NCBI GenBank assembly: GCA_902556205.1
Contig: CACDVH010000018.1
Coordinates: forward strand, 1-34,246
Direction of reading: 5' to 3'
Length of the DNA: 34,246 nucleotides
DNA from: an uncultured Gammaproteobacteria bacterium
GTDB lineage: Bacteria; Pseudomonadota; Gammaproteobacteria; PS1; Pseudothioglobaceae
Part shown: piece after piece, positions 17,910-25,793 of the stretch
Numbering within the stretch: the first letter of the stretch is position 1
Layout of the letters: every line of letters starts with the position of its first letter
Notes under the pieces: model-generated
What the model was told of the DNA's origin: nothing
The model's database searches: none
Seen by the model: the letters and a program-made list of their open reading frames with translations, nothing else
Program-made: the position numbers and the translations under genes

Positions 17910-18968
17910 TTATTTAACTCTAAGCTCTGTTTTAGGGTCAAAAAATAAAGCTTTTGAGGCTTTAGCCTTAATACCTACTAAAGCTCCAGTTGATGGCAAT
18001 TTCTCTTCTCTCGACTCAACAACAATTCGTTCTCCATTTACAGTCTTAAGGTAAACGTAGGATATATCTCCCAAGGCCTCAGTAAATTCAACCTCTAGAT
18101 CGCCTGACTCAACAAGACTTAAGTGCTGAGGTCTGAGTCCAATGAGTAGTTCTGAGTGAGAAGAAGCAATAGATTGATCAATCTCAAGTTTGATAGTTTT
18201 TAGGCTAGGTATCGAAAGCTTAGAGCCATTAATATCACCCCTAACAAAATTGATGGTCGGTGAGCCAATAAATCCTGCTACAAAAACATTTTCTGGGTCA
18301 TCATAGAGTGACAATGGTGTTCCAACTTGTTGAATTAACCCATCCTTTAGAACGACAATTTTATCTGCTAAGGTCATTGCCTCGACTTGATCATGAGTCA
18401 CATAAATGATTGTGGTCCCCAGTTCACGGTGAAGGCGAGAAATCTCCACCCTCATCTCAACTCTGAGCTCTGCATCAAGATTAGATAAAGGCTCATCAAA
18501 TAGAAAAACCTCTGGACCTCTAACAATCGATCTTCCAATTGCTACTCTCTGTCTTTGGCCTCCAGAAAGAGTCTTTGGTTTTCTGTCCAGATACTCTTCT
18601 AAATGCAGGATTTCAGCGGCTTCATTAACTTTTTTATCAATTTCATTTGAAGGAACTTTTGACATTTTGAGTCCAAAGCCCATGTTCTCTCTCACAGTCA
18701 TATGTGGGTATAGCGCATAGGACTGAAACACCATTGCGATTCCCCTGTCAGCAGGATGCATAGTAGTTACATCTCTATCACCAATATGAATTTGTCCGCT
18801 GGTAACCTCTTCTAGTCCAGATATCATTCTTAGTAAAGTCGACTTTCCACATCCCGATGGCCCAACAAAGACACAAAACTCTCCATCTTGAATCTCTAGG
18901 TCAATACCGTGAATGACCTCTAAATCATCATATTTTTTAGTCGCATTGGATATATTTAAGGATGCCAT
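17910..18968 (-). CDS. MalK/UgpC-type ABC transporter ATPase
   Basis: A 352-residue CUT1 ATPase. Walker A GPSGCGKST is at residues 36-44, the Q-loop lies in VFQSYALYPHMT, the signature LSGGQRQR near residue 135, Walker B VFLFDEPLSNLD, and the switch histidine in YVTHDQVEA. Residues after about 240 form the regulatory TOBE/OB region (IGLRPQHLSLV). No permease adjoins it on this strand, so it is the likely energy subunit for the galactoside binding protein and permeases at 5987-9045, which lack one. It is co-transcribed behind the iclR gene (16-base gap). It could also serve more than one transporter, as MsmK-type ATPases do. Confidence 0.92.
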   Translation of the reverse strand: MASLNISNATKKYDDLEVIHGIDLEIQDGEFCVFVGPSGCGKSTLLRMISGLEEVTSGQIHIGDRDVTTMHPADRGIAMVFQSYALYPHMTVRENMGFGLKMSKVPSNEIDKKVNEAAEILHLEEYLDRKPKTLSGGQRQRVAIGRSIVRGPEVFLFDEPLSNLDAELRVEMRVEISRLHRELGTTIIYVTHDQVEAMTLADKIVVLKDGLIQQVGTPLSLYDDPENVFVAGFIGSPTINFVRGDINGSKLSIPSLKTIKLEIDQSIASSHSELLIGLRPQHLSLVESGDLEVEFTEALGDISYVYLKTVNGERIVVESREEKLPSTGALVGIKAKASKALFFDPKTELRVK

Positions 18969-18984
18969 AACAAGTAATATTTAA

Positions 18985-19773
18985 TTAGTAATTTTTTTCT
19001 GGAAAGCTCCAAGCCCCTGCTTCTTTTCCAATCAACTGTGAAGTTTCGAGCAATTCAGGCTTAAATTTTTCAAGACTTTTTAGGCTATGAATGTCAACAG
19101 AGCTTGTAATAGAAAGACCACCAATCACCTTACCATTTGTTGTAAGAATAGGGGAAGAGATACAAATAATTTTTTCCTCATGCTCCTGTCGATCGAATGA
19201 AATTCCTTCTTTTTTTATGGTGGCGAGCTCTTTCTTTAATGCTTTTGCAGAAGTAATTGTGTGCTCAGTATATTTATGAAATGCTTGTTTAGATATGACC
19301 TTATTTAATTCTGATTCATCTAAGAAAGCCATCATTGCTTTACCGACTCCTGTGCAGTATGCTGGCCCAACTTTACCAGCTTGAGAATACATCTCTATTG
19401 GAGAGGCTGGATTTCGTTTATCAACATATAAGACCTGTCCATTATCGAGCTCTGCCAAGTGGACAGTTTCTCCAACTTTTGCAGACAAATCGTCAATAAA
19501 GGGAACTGCTACTGGGGCTAATGAGCTTTGAAGCCATGCGGAATGAGCCATCCTAACAAGCTTAAGTCCAAGCTTATAGGTTTGCTCTTCTTCATTGTAG
19601 CTGAGCATATCTTGATTTAGTAATGTCTGAAGAAGTCTGTAAAGGGTAGCCTTAGGATACTTACTAGTTTTAAGTAGACTGGAGAATCTTACTGGAGAGC
19701 CAATCTCTGCAACTTCACTGAGCACATCTATCGCCTTTCCTACAGTACCATCTCCTCTTTTTTCATTTGGCAT
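18985..19773 (-). CDS. IclR-family transcriptional regulator
   Basis: A 262-residue regulator: N-terminal winged helix-turn-helix (residues about 8-75, with SSLLKTSKYPKATLYRLLQTL as recognition region), a linker, and the C-terminal IclR effector domain with GKVGPAYCTGVGKAMMAFL and ISSPILTTNGKVIGGLSI. Members bind short pseudo-palindromes as dimers or tetramers, and act as activators or repressors depending on the catabolic ligand. Its position between two sugar modules, transcribed with the ATPase and divergent from glycerol kinase, makes it the prime candidate for binding the shared TGGAAC-type sites at 5833 and 26867. Ligand unknown; a pathway intermediate is likely. Confidence 0.93.
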   Translation of the reverse strand: MPNEKRGDGTVGKAIDVLSEVAEIGSPVRFSSLLKTSKYPKATLYRLLQTLLNQDMLSYNEEEQTYKLGLKLVRMAHSAWLQSSLAPVAVPFIDDLSAKVGETVHLAELDNGQVLYVDKRNPASPIEMYSQAGKVGPAYCTGVGKAMMAFLDESELNKVISKQAFHKYTEHTITSAKALKKELATIKKEGISFDRQEHEEKIICISSPILTTNGKVIGGLSITSSVDIHSLKSLEKFKPELLETSQLIGKEAGAWSFPEKNY

Positions 19774-19962
19774 AACTTATTGGATCATATGTTTTAGTTA
19801 GAATGACTCTATATAATCAGACTTTTAAGCCTATTTTTAAATAAATTTTAACAGATAATGTATACTACATTTTATTAAGTTTTCAATAGTAGAACATAGT
19901 CTCATTATTTGGAAAATCCTTTTGAAGACTTAAATATTACTAAAAATCAAAAAAATAAAAAA
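19774..19962. promoter_or_regulatory. Divergent control region between iclR and glycerol kinase
   Basis: About 190 A/T-rich bases. ATGTATACT (19858-19866) repeats the -10 element of both sugar promoters and probably drives glycerol kinase, although no good -35 is visible. Downstream of it, TAGAACATAGTCTCA (19890-19904) matches nine of 15 positions of the TGGAACGCTGTACCA site at 26871-26885, so it is a possible weak regulator site. No iclR promoter boxes could be assigned with confidence. Confidence 0.4.
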
Positions 19963-21462
19963 ATGTCAGAAATTACAAAATATATATTATCAATTGATCA
20001 AGGAACAACCTCATCTAGAGGCGTTATATTTGATGAAAACTATGAAATTGTTTCAATAGGGCAAAGAGAGTTTACGCAATTTTTTCCTGATTCTGGATGG
20101 GTTGAGCATGACCCCGAGGAAATTTGGACTTCAACACTTGAGAGCTGTAAGAGTGCAATAAAAGAATCGAAAATTAAGCCAAATCAAATAGAAGCAATAG
20201 GCATCACCAATCAAAGAGAGACAACAGTTGTGTGGGACAAAGAAACTGGCAAGTCAATTTACAATGCCATTGTTTGGCAAGATCGAAGAACTTCTGATCA
20301 GTGTCAAAGTTTAAAAGATCTTGGTCACGAGAATCTGGTGACCCAAAAAACAGGACTTCTTCTCGATCCTTATTTTTGTGCTACTAAAATTGCCTGGATT
20401 CTCGATAATGTTGAGGGTGCTCGTGAAAAAGCTAACCAAGGCCAACTTCTTTTTGGAACAATTGATAGCTTTCTTATGTGGCGATTAAGCAATAAGAAAG
20501 TGCACTCAACTGACGCCACTAATGCTTGTCGTACCCTTTTATATAATATTCATGATGGCTGCTGGGATCAAGAGTTGCTTGACCTATTCAATGTGCCTGC
20601 ATCAATGCTTCCTGCAGTTTATGATAATGCTGCTGACTTTGGGAAAGTTGATGAATCTATCTTTGGCTCAGAAATAACAATCGCAGCATCAATTGGTGAT
20701 CAGCCTTCTGCTCTTGTTGGTCAGGCATGTTTTCAACCGGGTATGGTGAAGTCCACTTATGGTACCGGCTGTTTTGTTCTAATCAATACTGGCTTTAAGC
20801 CAGTGAAATCTAATAATAAATTACTAACCACCCTGGCTTTCCAAGTGAGTGGTAAAACTTGTTACGCTCTTGAAGGGTCAATTTTTATTGCTGGAGCTGC
20901 AGTTCAATGGCTGCGCGATGGTCTAAAATTCATTGATTCAGCTGAGCAATCTGAAACACTTGCTAAGCAGGCTGATGAGTCTCAACATGTTTATCTTGTT
21001 CCTGCGTTTGTAGGATTAGGTGCCCCTTATTGGGATCCCGATTGTCGGGGTGCGCTTTTTGGAATGACGCGCAATACAGGTCCAGCTGAAATCACCAAGG
21101 CTGCACTTGAGTCTGTCTGCTATCAAACTTCTGATCTATTAAATGCAATTTCAAAAGACTTGGGCGAAAGTAAGCTCAGTGCTATTAGAGTGGATGGAGG
21201 AATGGCCGCTTCAAACTGGACAATGCAGATGCTTTCTGATCTAGTTGAACTTCCAGTTGATAGGCCAAAGAATCTTGAAACGACTGCATTAGGGGCGGCA
21301 TATTTAGCTGGTATGCAGGTTGGTTTTTATCCGTCGATGGATGAATTTTCTGAGACTTGGCAGTCAGAGAGTCAATTTAATTCAAAGATGACTAATGACC
21401 AAAGACAAAGGAAGCTCTCTGGATGGGAAGATGCAGTTAAGAGAACGCTCTCTGATAGCTAG
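19963..21462 (+). CDS. glpK: Glycerol kinase
   Basis: A 499-residue FGGY-family kinase making glycerol-3-phosphate. The N-terminus [13 protein letters not shown] (residues 8-20), [10 protein letters not shown] substrate loop, [12 protein letters not shown] and [18 protein letters not shown] segments are typical of GlpK. A TTG at 19909 would add 18 polar residues (rich in N and K) that have no counterpart in the family; I therefore took the ATG at 19963, though neither start has a Shine-Dalgarno sequence. No glycerol facilitator or glycerol-3-phosphate dehydrogenase adjoins it, so its glycerol may come from inside the cell by glycoside hydrolysis. It ends on a CTAG shared with the convergent gene. 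Confidence 0.95.
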   Translation: MSEITKYILSIDQGTTSSRGVIFDENYEIVSIGQREFTQFFPDSGWVEHDPEEIWTSTLESCKSAIKESKIKPNQIEAIGITNQRETTVVWDKETGKSIYNAIVWQDRRTSDQCQSLKDLGHENLVTQKTGLLLDPYFCATKIAWILDNVEGAREKANQGQLLFGTIDSFLMWRLSNKKVHSTDATNACRTLLYNIHDGCWDQELLDLFNVPASMLPAVYDNAADFGKVDESIFGSEITIAASIGDQPSALVGQACFQPGMVKSTYGTGCFVLINTGFKPVKSNNKLLTTLAFQVSGKTCYALEGSIFIAGAAVQWLRDGLKFIDSAEQSETLAKQADESQHVYLVPAFVGLGAPYWDPDCRGALFGMTRNTGPAEITKAALESVCYQTSDLLNAISKDLGESKLSAIRVDGGMAASNWTMQMLSDLVELPVDRPKNLETTALGAAYLAGMQVGFYPSMDEFSETWQSESQFNSKMTNDQRQRKLSGWEDAVKRTLSDS

Positions 21463-22385
21463 CCCCGAAGAAAGTTAATTGTCTTTTCTGCAATGAATTG
21501 ACTAACCCTGACGTTAGACTCGGTTGTCACTCCAGAATTATGAGGAGTTAGAATGCAGTTCATCGAATAAGAGATGTGTTTGTAAAAATCCTCTTCAACA
21601 GGTTCAGAGCTGAATACATCAAGAGCAAAGCCACTGATGATTTTTTCACTGTAAGCCTGAAGAAGGTCTTTCTCATTGACAATTGAGCCCCTAGAAGAAT
21701 TAATAATAATAGGGTTTTGTTTCATTAAAGTAAATGAACGAGCATTGATTAAATCTCTTGTTTGGTCAGTTAGTGGAAGGTGAATGGAAATGACATCAGA
21801 GAGGGCAAAGAGATCCTCTTGTTTCACGAGTGATACCTTGTGTTTAGAAGCCTCAGATTCAGGAACAAAAGGGTCATAGGCAATTACCTTGGCACCAAAT
21901 ACTTGAGCTAACCGTGATACCTTTTTTCCAATTACACCAAAACCAAGAAGCCCAAGGGTTTTTCCACCCAGCTCTCTTGACTCTATAGAAGTTCTTGGCC
22001 ATTGACCAGAGGATGTTCCATGATGCGCAATGGGTATATTTTTAAGCAAAGACAGCGAACAAGTGATTACATATTCAGCAACTGAGTCTGCATTCATGCC
22101 TGTTGCGGGCTGAACAAAAATACCATTATTTGAGCAATAATCCGTGTCAATATTGTCTAGACCAACTCCTAGTCGTCCAATAAAAGTTAATTGTTTAGCC
22201 TTTGATAGTAGGTCTTCAGTGAGCTGAGTTTTATTTCGAACTATCACAGCATTAGTATTCGCAATTAAAGAGCTGAGTTTGGCTTGATTTTCATGAAGAC
22301 AAGTGTCATAAGTTACATCAAAATTTTCAGACATTTTGTCAACACTGTCTTGCTCCATGAATTCTGTTATCAATACTTTTTTCAT
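21459..22385 (-). CDS. SerA-like D-2-hydroxyacid dehydrogenase
   Basis: A 308-residue NAD-dependent dehydrogenase of the phosphoglycerate dehydrogenase superfamily, without the C-terminal ACT domain of biosynthetic SerA. The NAD motif GLLGFGVIG begins near residue 144; the catalytic set is the arginine in NSSRGSI, the glutamate in DVFSSEP and the histidine in LTPHNSG. It is the last gene of the minus-strand sugar operon, three bases after the kinase. In this context it might oxidise or reduce a three-carbon 2-hydroxyacid produced after the aldolase step; (S)-sulfolactate dehydrogenase (SlcC) is a known member of this superfamily, so a sulfolactate role is possible but unproven. Glyoxylate/hydroxypyruvate reduction is another option. 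Confidence 0.85.
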   Translation of the reverse strand: MKKVLITEFMEQDSVDKMSENFDVTYDTCLHENQAKLSSLIANTNAVIVRNKTQLTEDLLSKAKQLTFIGRLGVGLDNIDTDYCSNNGIFVQPATGMNADSVAEYVITCSLSLLKNIPIAHHGTSSGQWPRTSIESRELGGKTLGLLGFGVIGKKVSRLAQVFGAKVIAYDPFVPESEASKHKVSLVKQEDLFALSDVISIHLPLTDQTRDLINARSFTLMKQNPIIINSSRGSIVNEKDLLQAYSEKIISGFALDVFSSEPVEEDFYKHISYSMNCILTPHNSGVTTESNVRVSQFIAEKTINFLRG

Positions 22386-22388
22386 TAT

Positions 22389-23294
22389 TTATATTTGTTT
22401 AGAGGGTTTAATTTGTTCAGAAAATTCTAAGACTTCTTCATAGCTGGGCAAAGTGCTGATTCCGCCTGTCCGAGTGCACTTCAGTGATGCAGTAGCAGTT
22501 GCCAGTTCGATCGCTTCTTGAGTAGTTTTGTTTTCAATAAATTTAGCAAAAGCGCCATGAAAGACATCTCCAGCTCCATTAGTTTCTTTGACATCAATTT
22601 GGGGAGAGCTACAATGAAAAATATTCCCATTCTCTATCCAGTAAACACCTTTAGATCCAAGAGTAACCGCATAAAATTTTTGGTTTTTTTGATAAAGACT
22701 CCTCAAAGCATTAATAATTGGCATATTGTTTGTAAATCGATTTAAACCAATTTCCGAAAAGACAGGATGTGAGGCTGAATTGACTACTTCATCAACTAGA
22801 TTACTGTTACTAAAATTATCAAGATCTACTACACAATTAATCTGATGTTTTTTTGACTGAATGGCAACAAAATGAGCCGCCTCAATCCAGTTTGTATCTA
22901 CAAGATAAGATTGGGTGCTTAAAAATTCAAATGCCGGCATTTTTTTTTCATTACTGAGCTTTTTTTCGTTATATACCGCTAGCATCCTCTCGCCCTTACT
23001 ATCTTCAAAGATATGACTTTGTGAAGATTGGGCTTTGTTCACAGTAATGGATTTTTCAGTAGAAATGCCATTTTCAAGAAACTCTGATTTCAAATACTCA
23101 GCATCATCATCACTACCAAAACGGCCAATAAATTCAGCCTCACCGCCTAAAGACTTAATAGCAAAACTGGCAACTGGAGCAGGCCCACCTAGTCGCGTCT
23201 CAAGGCCGCTTGCTACGAGTTTAATTGGCTTGTCAGGAAAACGATCAATCTTGATCACCCTGTCAAGAAAAATAGGTCCAACGCATGTAATCAT
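22389..23294 (-). CDS. PfkB-family sugar kinase, YihV (sulfofructose kinase)-like
   Basis: A 301-residue ribokinase-fold kinase. I chose the ATG at 23294, giving an MITCVGPIFLDR start, over the in-frame GTG at 23348 that overlaps the preceding gene and adds 18 unusual residues. Motifs: GGPAPVASFA (36-45), SSQS..EDSKGER (90-103), FSEIGLNRFT, NGAGDVFHG (239-247, base Asp243) and LKCTRTGG (271-278). Compared with my memory of E. coli YihV, the SSQS..D.KGER, FSE.GL.R and LKCTR.GG blocks correspond, making a ketose-1-kinase role likely. Lys25 aligns with a YihV sulfonate-contacting lysine (Lys27), but Val107 and Asn135 replace the other two contacts (Asn109, Arg138), so the substrate may not be sulfofructose. 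Confidence 0.85.
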   Translation of the reverse strand: MITCVGPIFLDRVIKIDRFPDKPIKLVASGLETRLGGPAPVASFAIKSLGGEAEFIGRFGSDDDAEYLKSEFLENGISTEKSITVNKAQSSQSHIFEDSKGERMLAVYNEKKLSNEKKMPAFEFLSTQSYLVDTNWIEAAHFVAIQSKKHQINCVVDLDNFSNSNLVDEVVNSASHPVFSEIGLNRFTNNMPIINALRSLYQKNQKFYAVTLGSKGVYWIENGNIFHCSSPQIDVKETNGAGDVFHGAFAKFIENKTTQEAIELATATASLKCTRTGGISTLPSYEEVLEFSEQIKPSKQI

Positions 23295-23331
23295 TTCAGT
23301 TAATTTTAATGAAAATATGAATCTATTGTTG

Positions 23332-24420
23332 CTAGAGGTTGAATTCACTCATTTGAACAATTCGACCTTCCTTAATTGATTGTTCTGCAGCCTCTCCTAT
23401 TGCAACAGCAATTAACCCATCATTAAGTGAAACCTCTGGTTTGGTGCTGTTGCGAATAGCATTAATAAAAGAGGTGTGTTCATAGTATGTGGATCCGTGA
23501 TGATGTCCTGCATCATGTATTTTAGGGTCTACACTTATGTTTTCTCTGAGCGCTGTTTGGTCTTCCCTCATTCCAATTCTAATGTCAGAGTTTGTAATTC
23601 CAGAGGCGTTCGATGGGACCTCAGTCTCAATCTTTCCAAGTGAGCCGACCGCACATAGCTCCTCTTGATACTCAGAGTTTTCTGCAAACATACACAAGTC
23701 TAGGAAGGCTCTAACCCCGTTCTCAAAGTCAACAATGACAAATGCATTATCTAGTATATCAGGCGTCATTCCATCGTAGGTCTCATCAAGATGATTTACA
23801 TCTTGATTACCGCTTGCATAAACCTTAACAGGCTCGCTCTGAGCAATCAATCTCATCAAATCAAAAAAATGACAGCATTTTTCAACTAATGTTCCTCCAG
23901 TTTTTATTGCAAAGCGATTCCAGTCATCTACCTTGTGAAGGAACGGAAAGCGATGCTCTCGGATTGAAAGCATTTTTAAATCACCGATTGTATTATTATG
24001 GATCTCGTTAATCAGCCTTTGGACAGGAGGCATATAACGATACTCCATTGCAGTCCATATAACACCAGGATAGTTTTCTGCTAGTTTTTCAAATTCTTGA
24101 CAGTCTTTGACGGTGGTGCAGAGAGGTTTTTCAATCAAAAGATGAACTTCTGATTTCATTACATCTTTGAGAACATCGATATGAGTGAAGTTGGGAGTTG
24201 CTATGATAAATGCATCAGCAATGTTTGCATCAATTAGGTCATTGTAATCATGAAAAATAGCAACTTCATCATTAAGAAGTTCAAGACTTTCTTGAATTGA
24301 TTTCTCACTAGTATCACATAATGCAACCACCTCAGCATCATCAATTATTCCAATGTTTAAGATGTGTTCTTGACCCATACACCCAGCACCGATAATCGCA
24401 TATTTTATCTTTTCAGTCAT
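23332..24420 (-). CDS. Gfo/Idh/MocA-family NAD(P)-dependent protein
   Basis: A 362-residue two-domain protein: Rossmann fold with IIGAGCMG (9-16), the EKP motif at Glu97-Lys98-Pro99, and a substrate domain with GGTLVEKCCHFFDL (175-188). The usual aspartate before the catalytic histidine is replaced by Glu180, with His184 and Asp187 retained, and two adjacent cysteines (182-183) are odd for the family. Members oxidise sugars or cyclitols; some (GH109, GH188 types) use transient NAD oxidation to hydrolyse glycosides, including sulfoquinovosides. As the operon has no other glycosidase, that role is attractive. It overlaps the isomerase by four bases (ATGA). A simple sugar dehydrogenase is the conservative reading. 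Confidence 0.85.
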   Translation of the reverse strand: MTEKIKYAIIGAGCMGQEHILNIGIIDDAEVVALCDTSEKSIQESLELLNDEVAIFHDYNDLIDANIADAFIIATPNFTHIDVLKDVMKSEVHLLIEKPLCTTVKDCQEFEKLAENYPGVIWTAMEYRYMPPVQRLINEIHNNTIGDLKMLSIREHRFPFLHKVDDWNRFAIKTGGTLVEKCCHFFDLMRLIAQSEPVKVYASGNQDVNHLDETYDGMTPDILDNAFVIVDFENGVRAFLDLCMFAENSEYQEELCAVGSLGKIETEVPSNASGITNSDIRIGMREDQTALRENISVDPKIHDAGHHHGSTYYEHTSFINAIRNSTKPEVSLNDGLIAVAIGEAAEQSIKEGRIVQMSEFNL

Positions 24421-25793
24421 AGAGTGTAAGTCGGTATGTCCATTTGCTGGCCAAAATGGATAAGTTTGTCAGAAATATCACCATAAGTAAATGCAACATG
24501 GTGCTCTAAACCGCCCTTGAACATTTGTTCTAATTTATGGGCGCTATTTTCACCTAGATTGATAACTCCAGAGGTCCCAGAGAATGAATTAGGACGATCA
24601 AGAACTTGGCCTTTCATCACAAAAAATTGAAGCCTGCCTCTCGCTTTAGAAACTCTAAAAATGGTAATTTCTCCCTCTTTCAGGCTAAAGTCATGAAGAA
24701 GTGGCTTTTTTCTATTTGAGTGAATTCCAGACTTAGCAGTGCCTTCTTTTGCCATACTAATAGGAGCTAATCCGCAATGCCAAAAAACTAGAGAATTATC
24801 AGATTTATCAACGTCAACAATATCTACTAAAAGCGAAGGGTTGTTATTCATTTGATTAAGAATGTTGCAACTTATTCCGCCCAAAACATCGGCTTCACAA
24901 GCGCAGCTTACTTTCTTTTCATTCATCATAGCCATTGGGCCACATGAGGCGCAGCCATATTCAGTAAATGTCTCTGGCCAACAGCGAATTGCAAATGCGT
25001 CTAGGTTATGCTTATCTTTGAGGTTTTCAAGTCCATGAAAGATAGAAAGACTTTTGTCAAATTCTTCTTGAACTAGCTCTTCTGTTCCAGCTAGGTAGCT
25101 TGATACGGTACTTTTAGTTTTAACAATTGTCTCTACTTCAATATCTTTGGCTTCGTCAAATAAATCTTCCAGCTCCAGATCAACTAGAGAAACATTGAGT
25201 TTGGAAGTCACCTCATTTGAGTCATAGTCACAGGTGTCAAATCCTTCAGGCCTGGTTCCAATAATTCCAATTGTTTGCTTGTCAATAGAATAGTCAAAGT
25301 CAGCATTACTATTAGTAATACTCGCTATATCCCATTCTATTTTCTCACTGCCACTTTGACCTTCGATAAAGTTAGAGAAAGAGATTTCGTTAGCTTTATC
25401 ATCTTCTTCCATTATTACAAAATCAGGAGTAATGTCATTTTTAATTAATGAATGCATTGCTAGATTAAGCCCACAAATTGAGTTTAATCTGAGTCTTCCT
25501 CCTGTTCTAGGCTCTGGAAAAGAAACGATACATATTGGTTTTTGAATCGATTTAGCAAAGTTTAAGAGAAACTTAGCATCAGTAAAGGTTGTTTGAAAGA
25601 GAAAAATCTTCTCAAAATCATTACTATTAAAAAATGATAAAGCGCTATTTGCATCTTCATCATTCGTTATGAGATTTTCAAAGCCAATTGCATCTGGCGA
25701 TAATGACAATAGAAGTGATTTTGCAATCTTAAACTTAGATTCAGCGTACTCCACATCAAAAGTCTCTCTCGCAAGGGCTAAATATCCAATCAT
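24417..25793 (-). CDS. L-fucose/L-arabinose isomerase-like protein
   Basis: A 458-residue cytoplasmic protein resembling the COG2407 L-fucose isomerase-like group: an N-terminal alpha/beta part (1-270), then RCWPETFTEYGC..CGPMAMMN, CACEADVLGGISC and, in the C-terminal domain, VFWHCGLAP and KGQVLDRPNSFSGT. Glu274, Glu300 and Asp302 are candidate metal ligands, with His431/His432 near the C-terminus. Five cysteines cluster at 281, 284, 297, 299 and 309, which could bind a metal. It probably interconverts an aldose and ketose ahead of the kinase. It overlaps both neighbours by four bases. Its substrate is not known; whether it matches any described sulfoquinovose isomerase I cannot tell. Confidence 0.75.
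   Translation of the reverse strand: MIGYLALARETFDVEYAESKFKIAKSLLLSLSPDAIGFENLITNDEDANSALSFFNSNDFEKIFLFQTTFTDAKFLLNFAKSIQKPICIVSFPEPRTGGRLRLNSICGLNLAMHSLIKNDITPDFVIMEEDDKANEISFSNFIEGQSGSEKIEWDIASITNSNADFDYSIDKQTIGIIGTRPEGFDTCDYDSNEVTSKLNVSLVDLELEDLFDEAKDIEVETIVKTKSTVSSYLAGTEELVQEEFDKSLSIFHGLENLKDKHNLDAFAIRCWPETFTEYGCASCGPMAMMNEKKVSCACEADVLGGISCNILNQMNNNPSLLVDIVDVDKSDNSLVFWHCGLAPISMAKEGTAKSGIHSNRKKPLLHDFSLKEGEITIFRVSKARGRLQFFVMKGQVLDRPNSFSGTSGVINLGENSAHKLEQMFKGGLEHHVAFTYGDISDKLIHFGQQMDIPTYTL

Noticed and set aside
19909-19962. TTG start extending glycerol kinase by 18 residues
   Set aside because: The extension is low-complexity N/K-rich, and glycerol kinases begin just before the DQGTTSSR motif.
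23295-23348. GTG start for the PfkB kinase
   Set aside because: It overlaps the Gfo/Idh gene, adds 18 residues without family counterpart, and has no ribosome site.
23035-23379. 114-codon open frame on the plus strand over the kinase start
   Set aside because: Antisense shadow of the kinase and Gfo/Idh genes with no family likeness.
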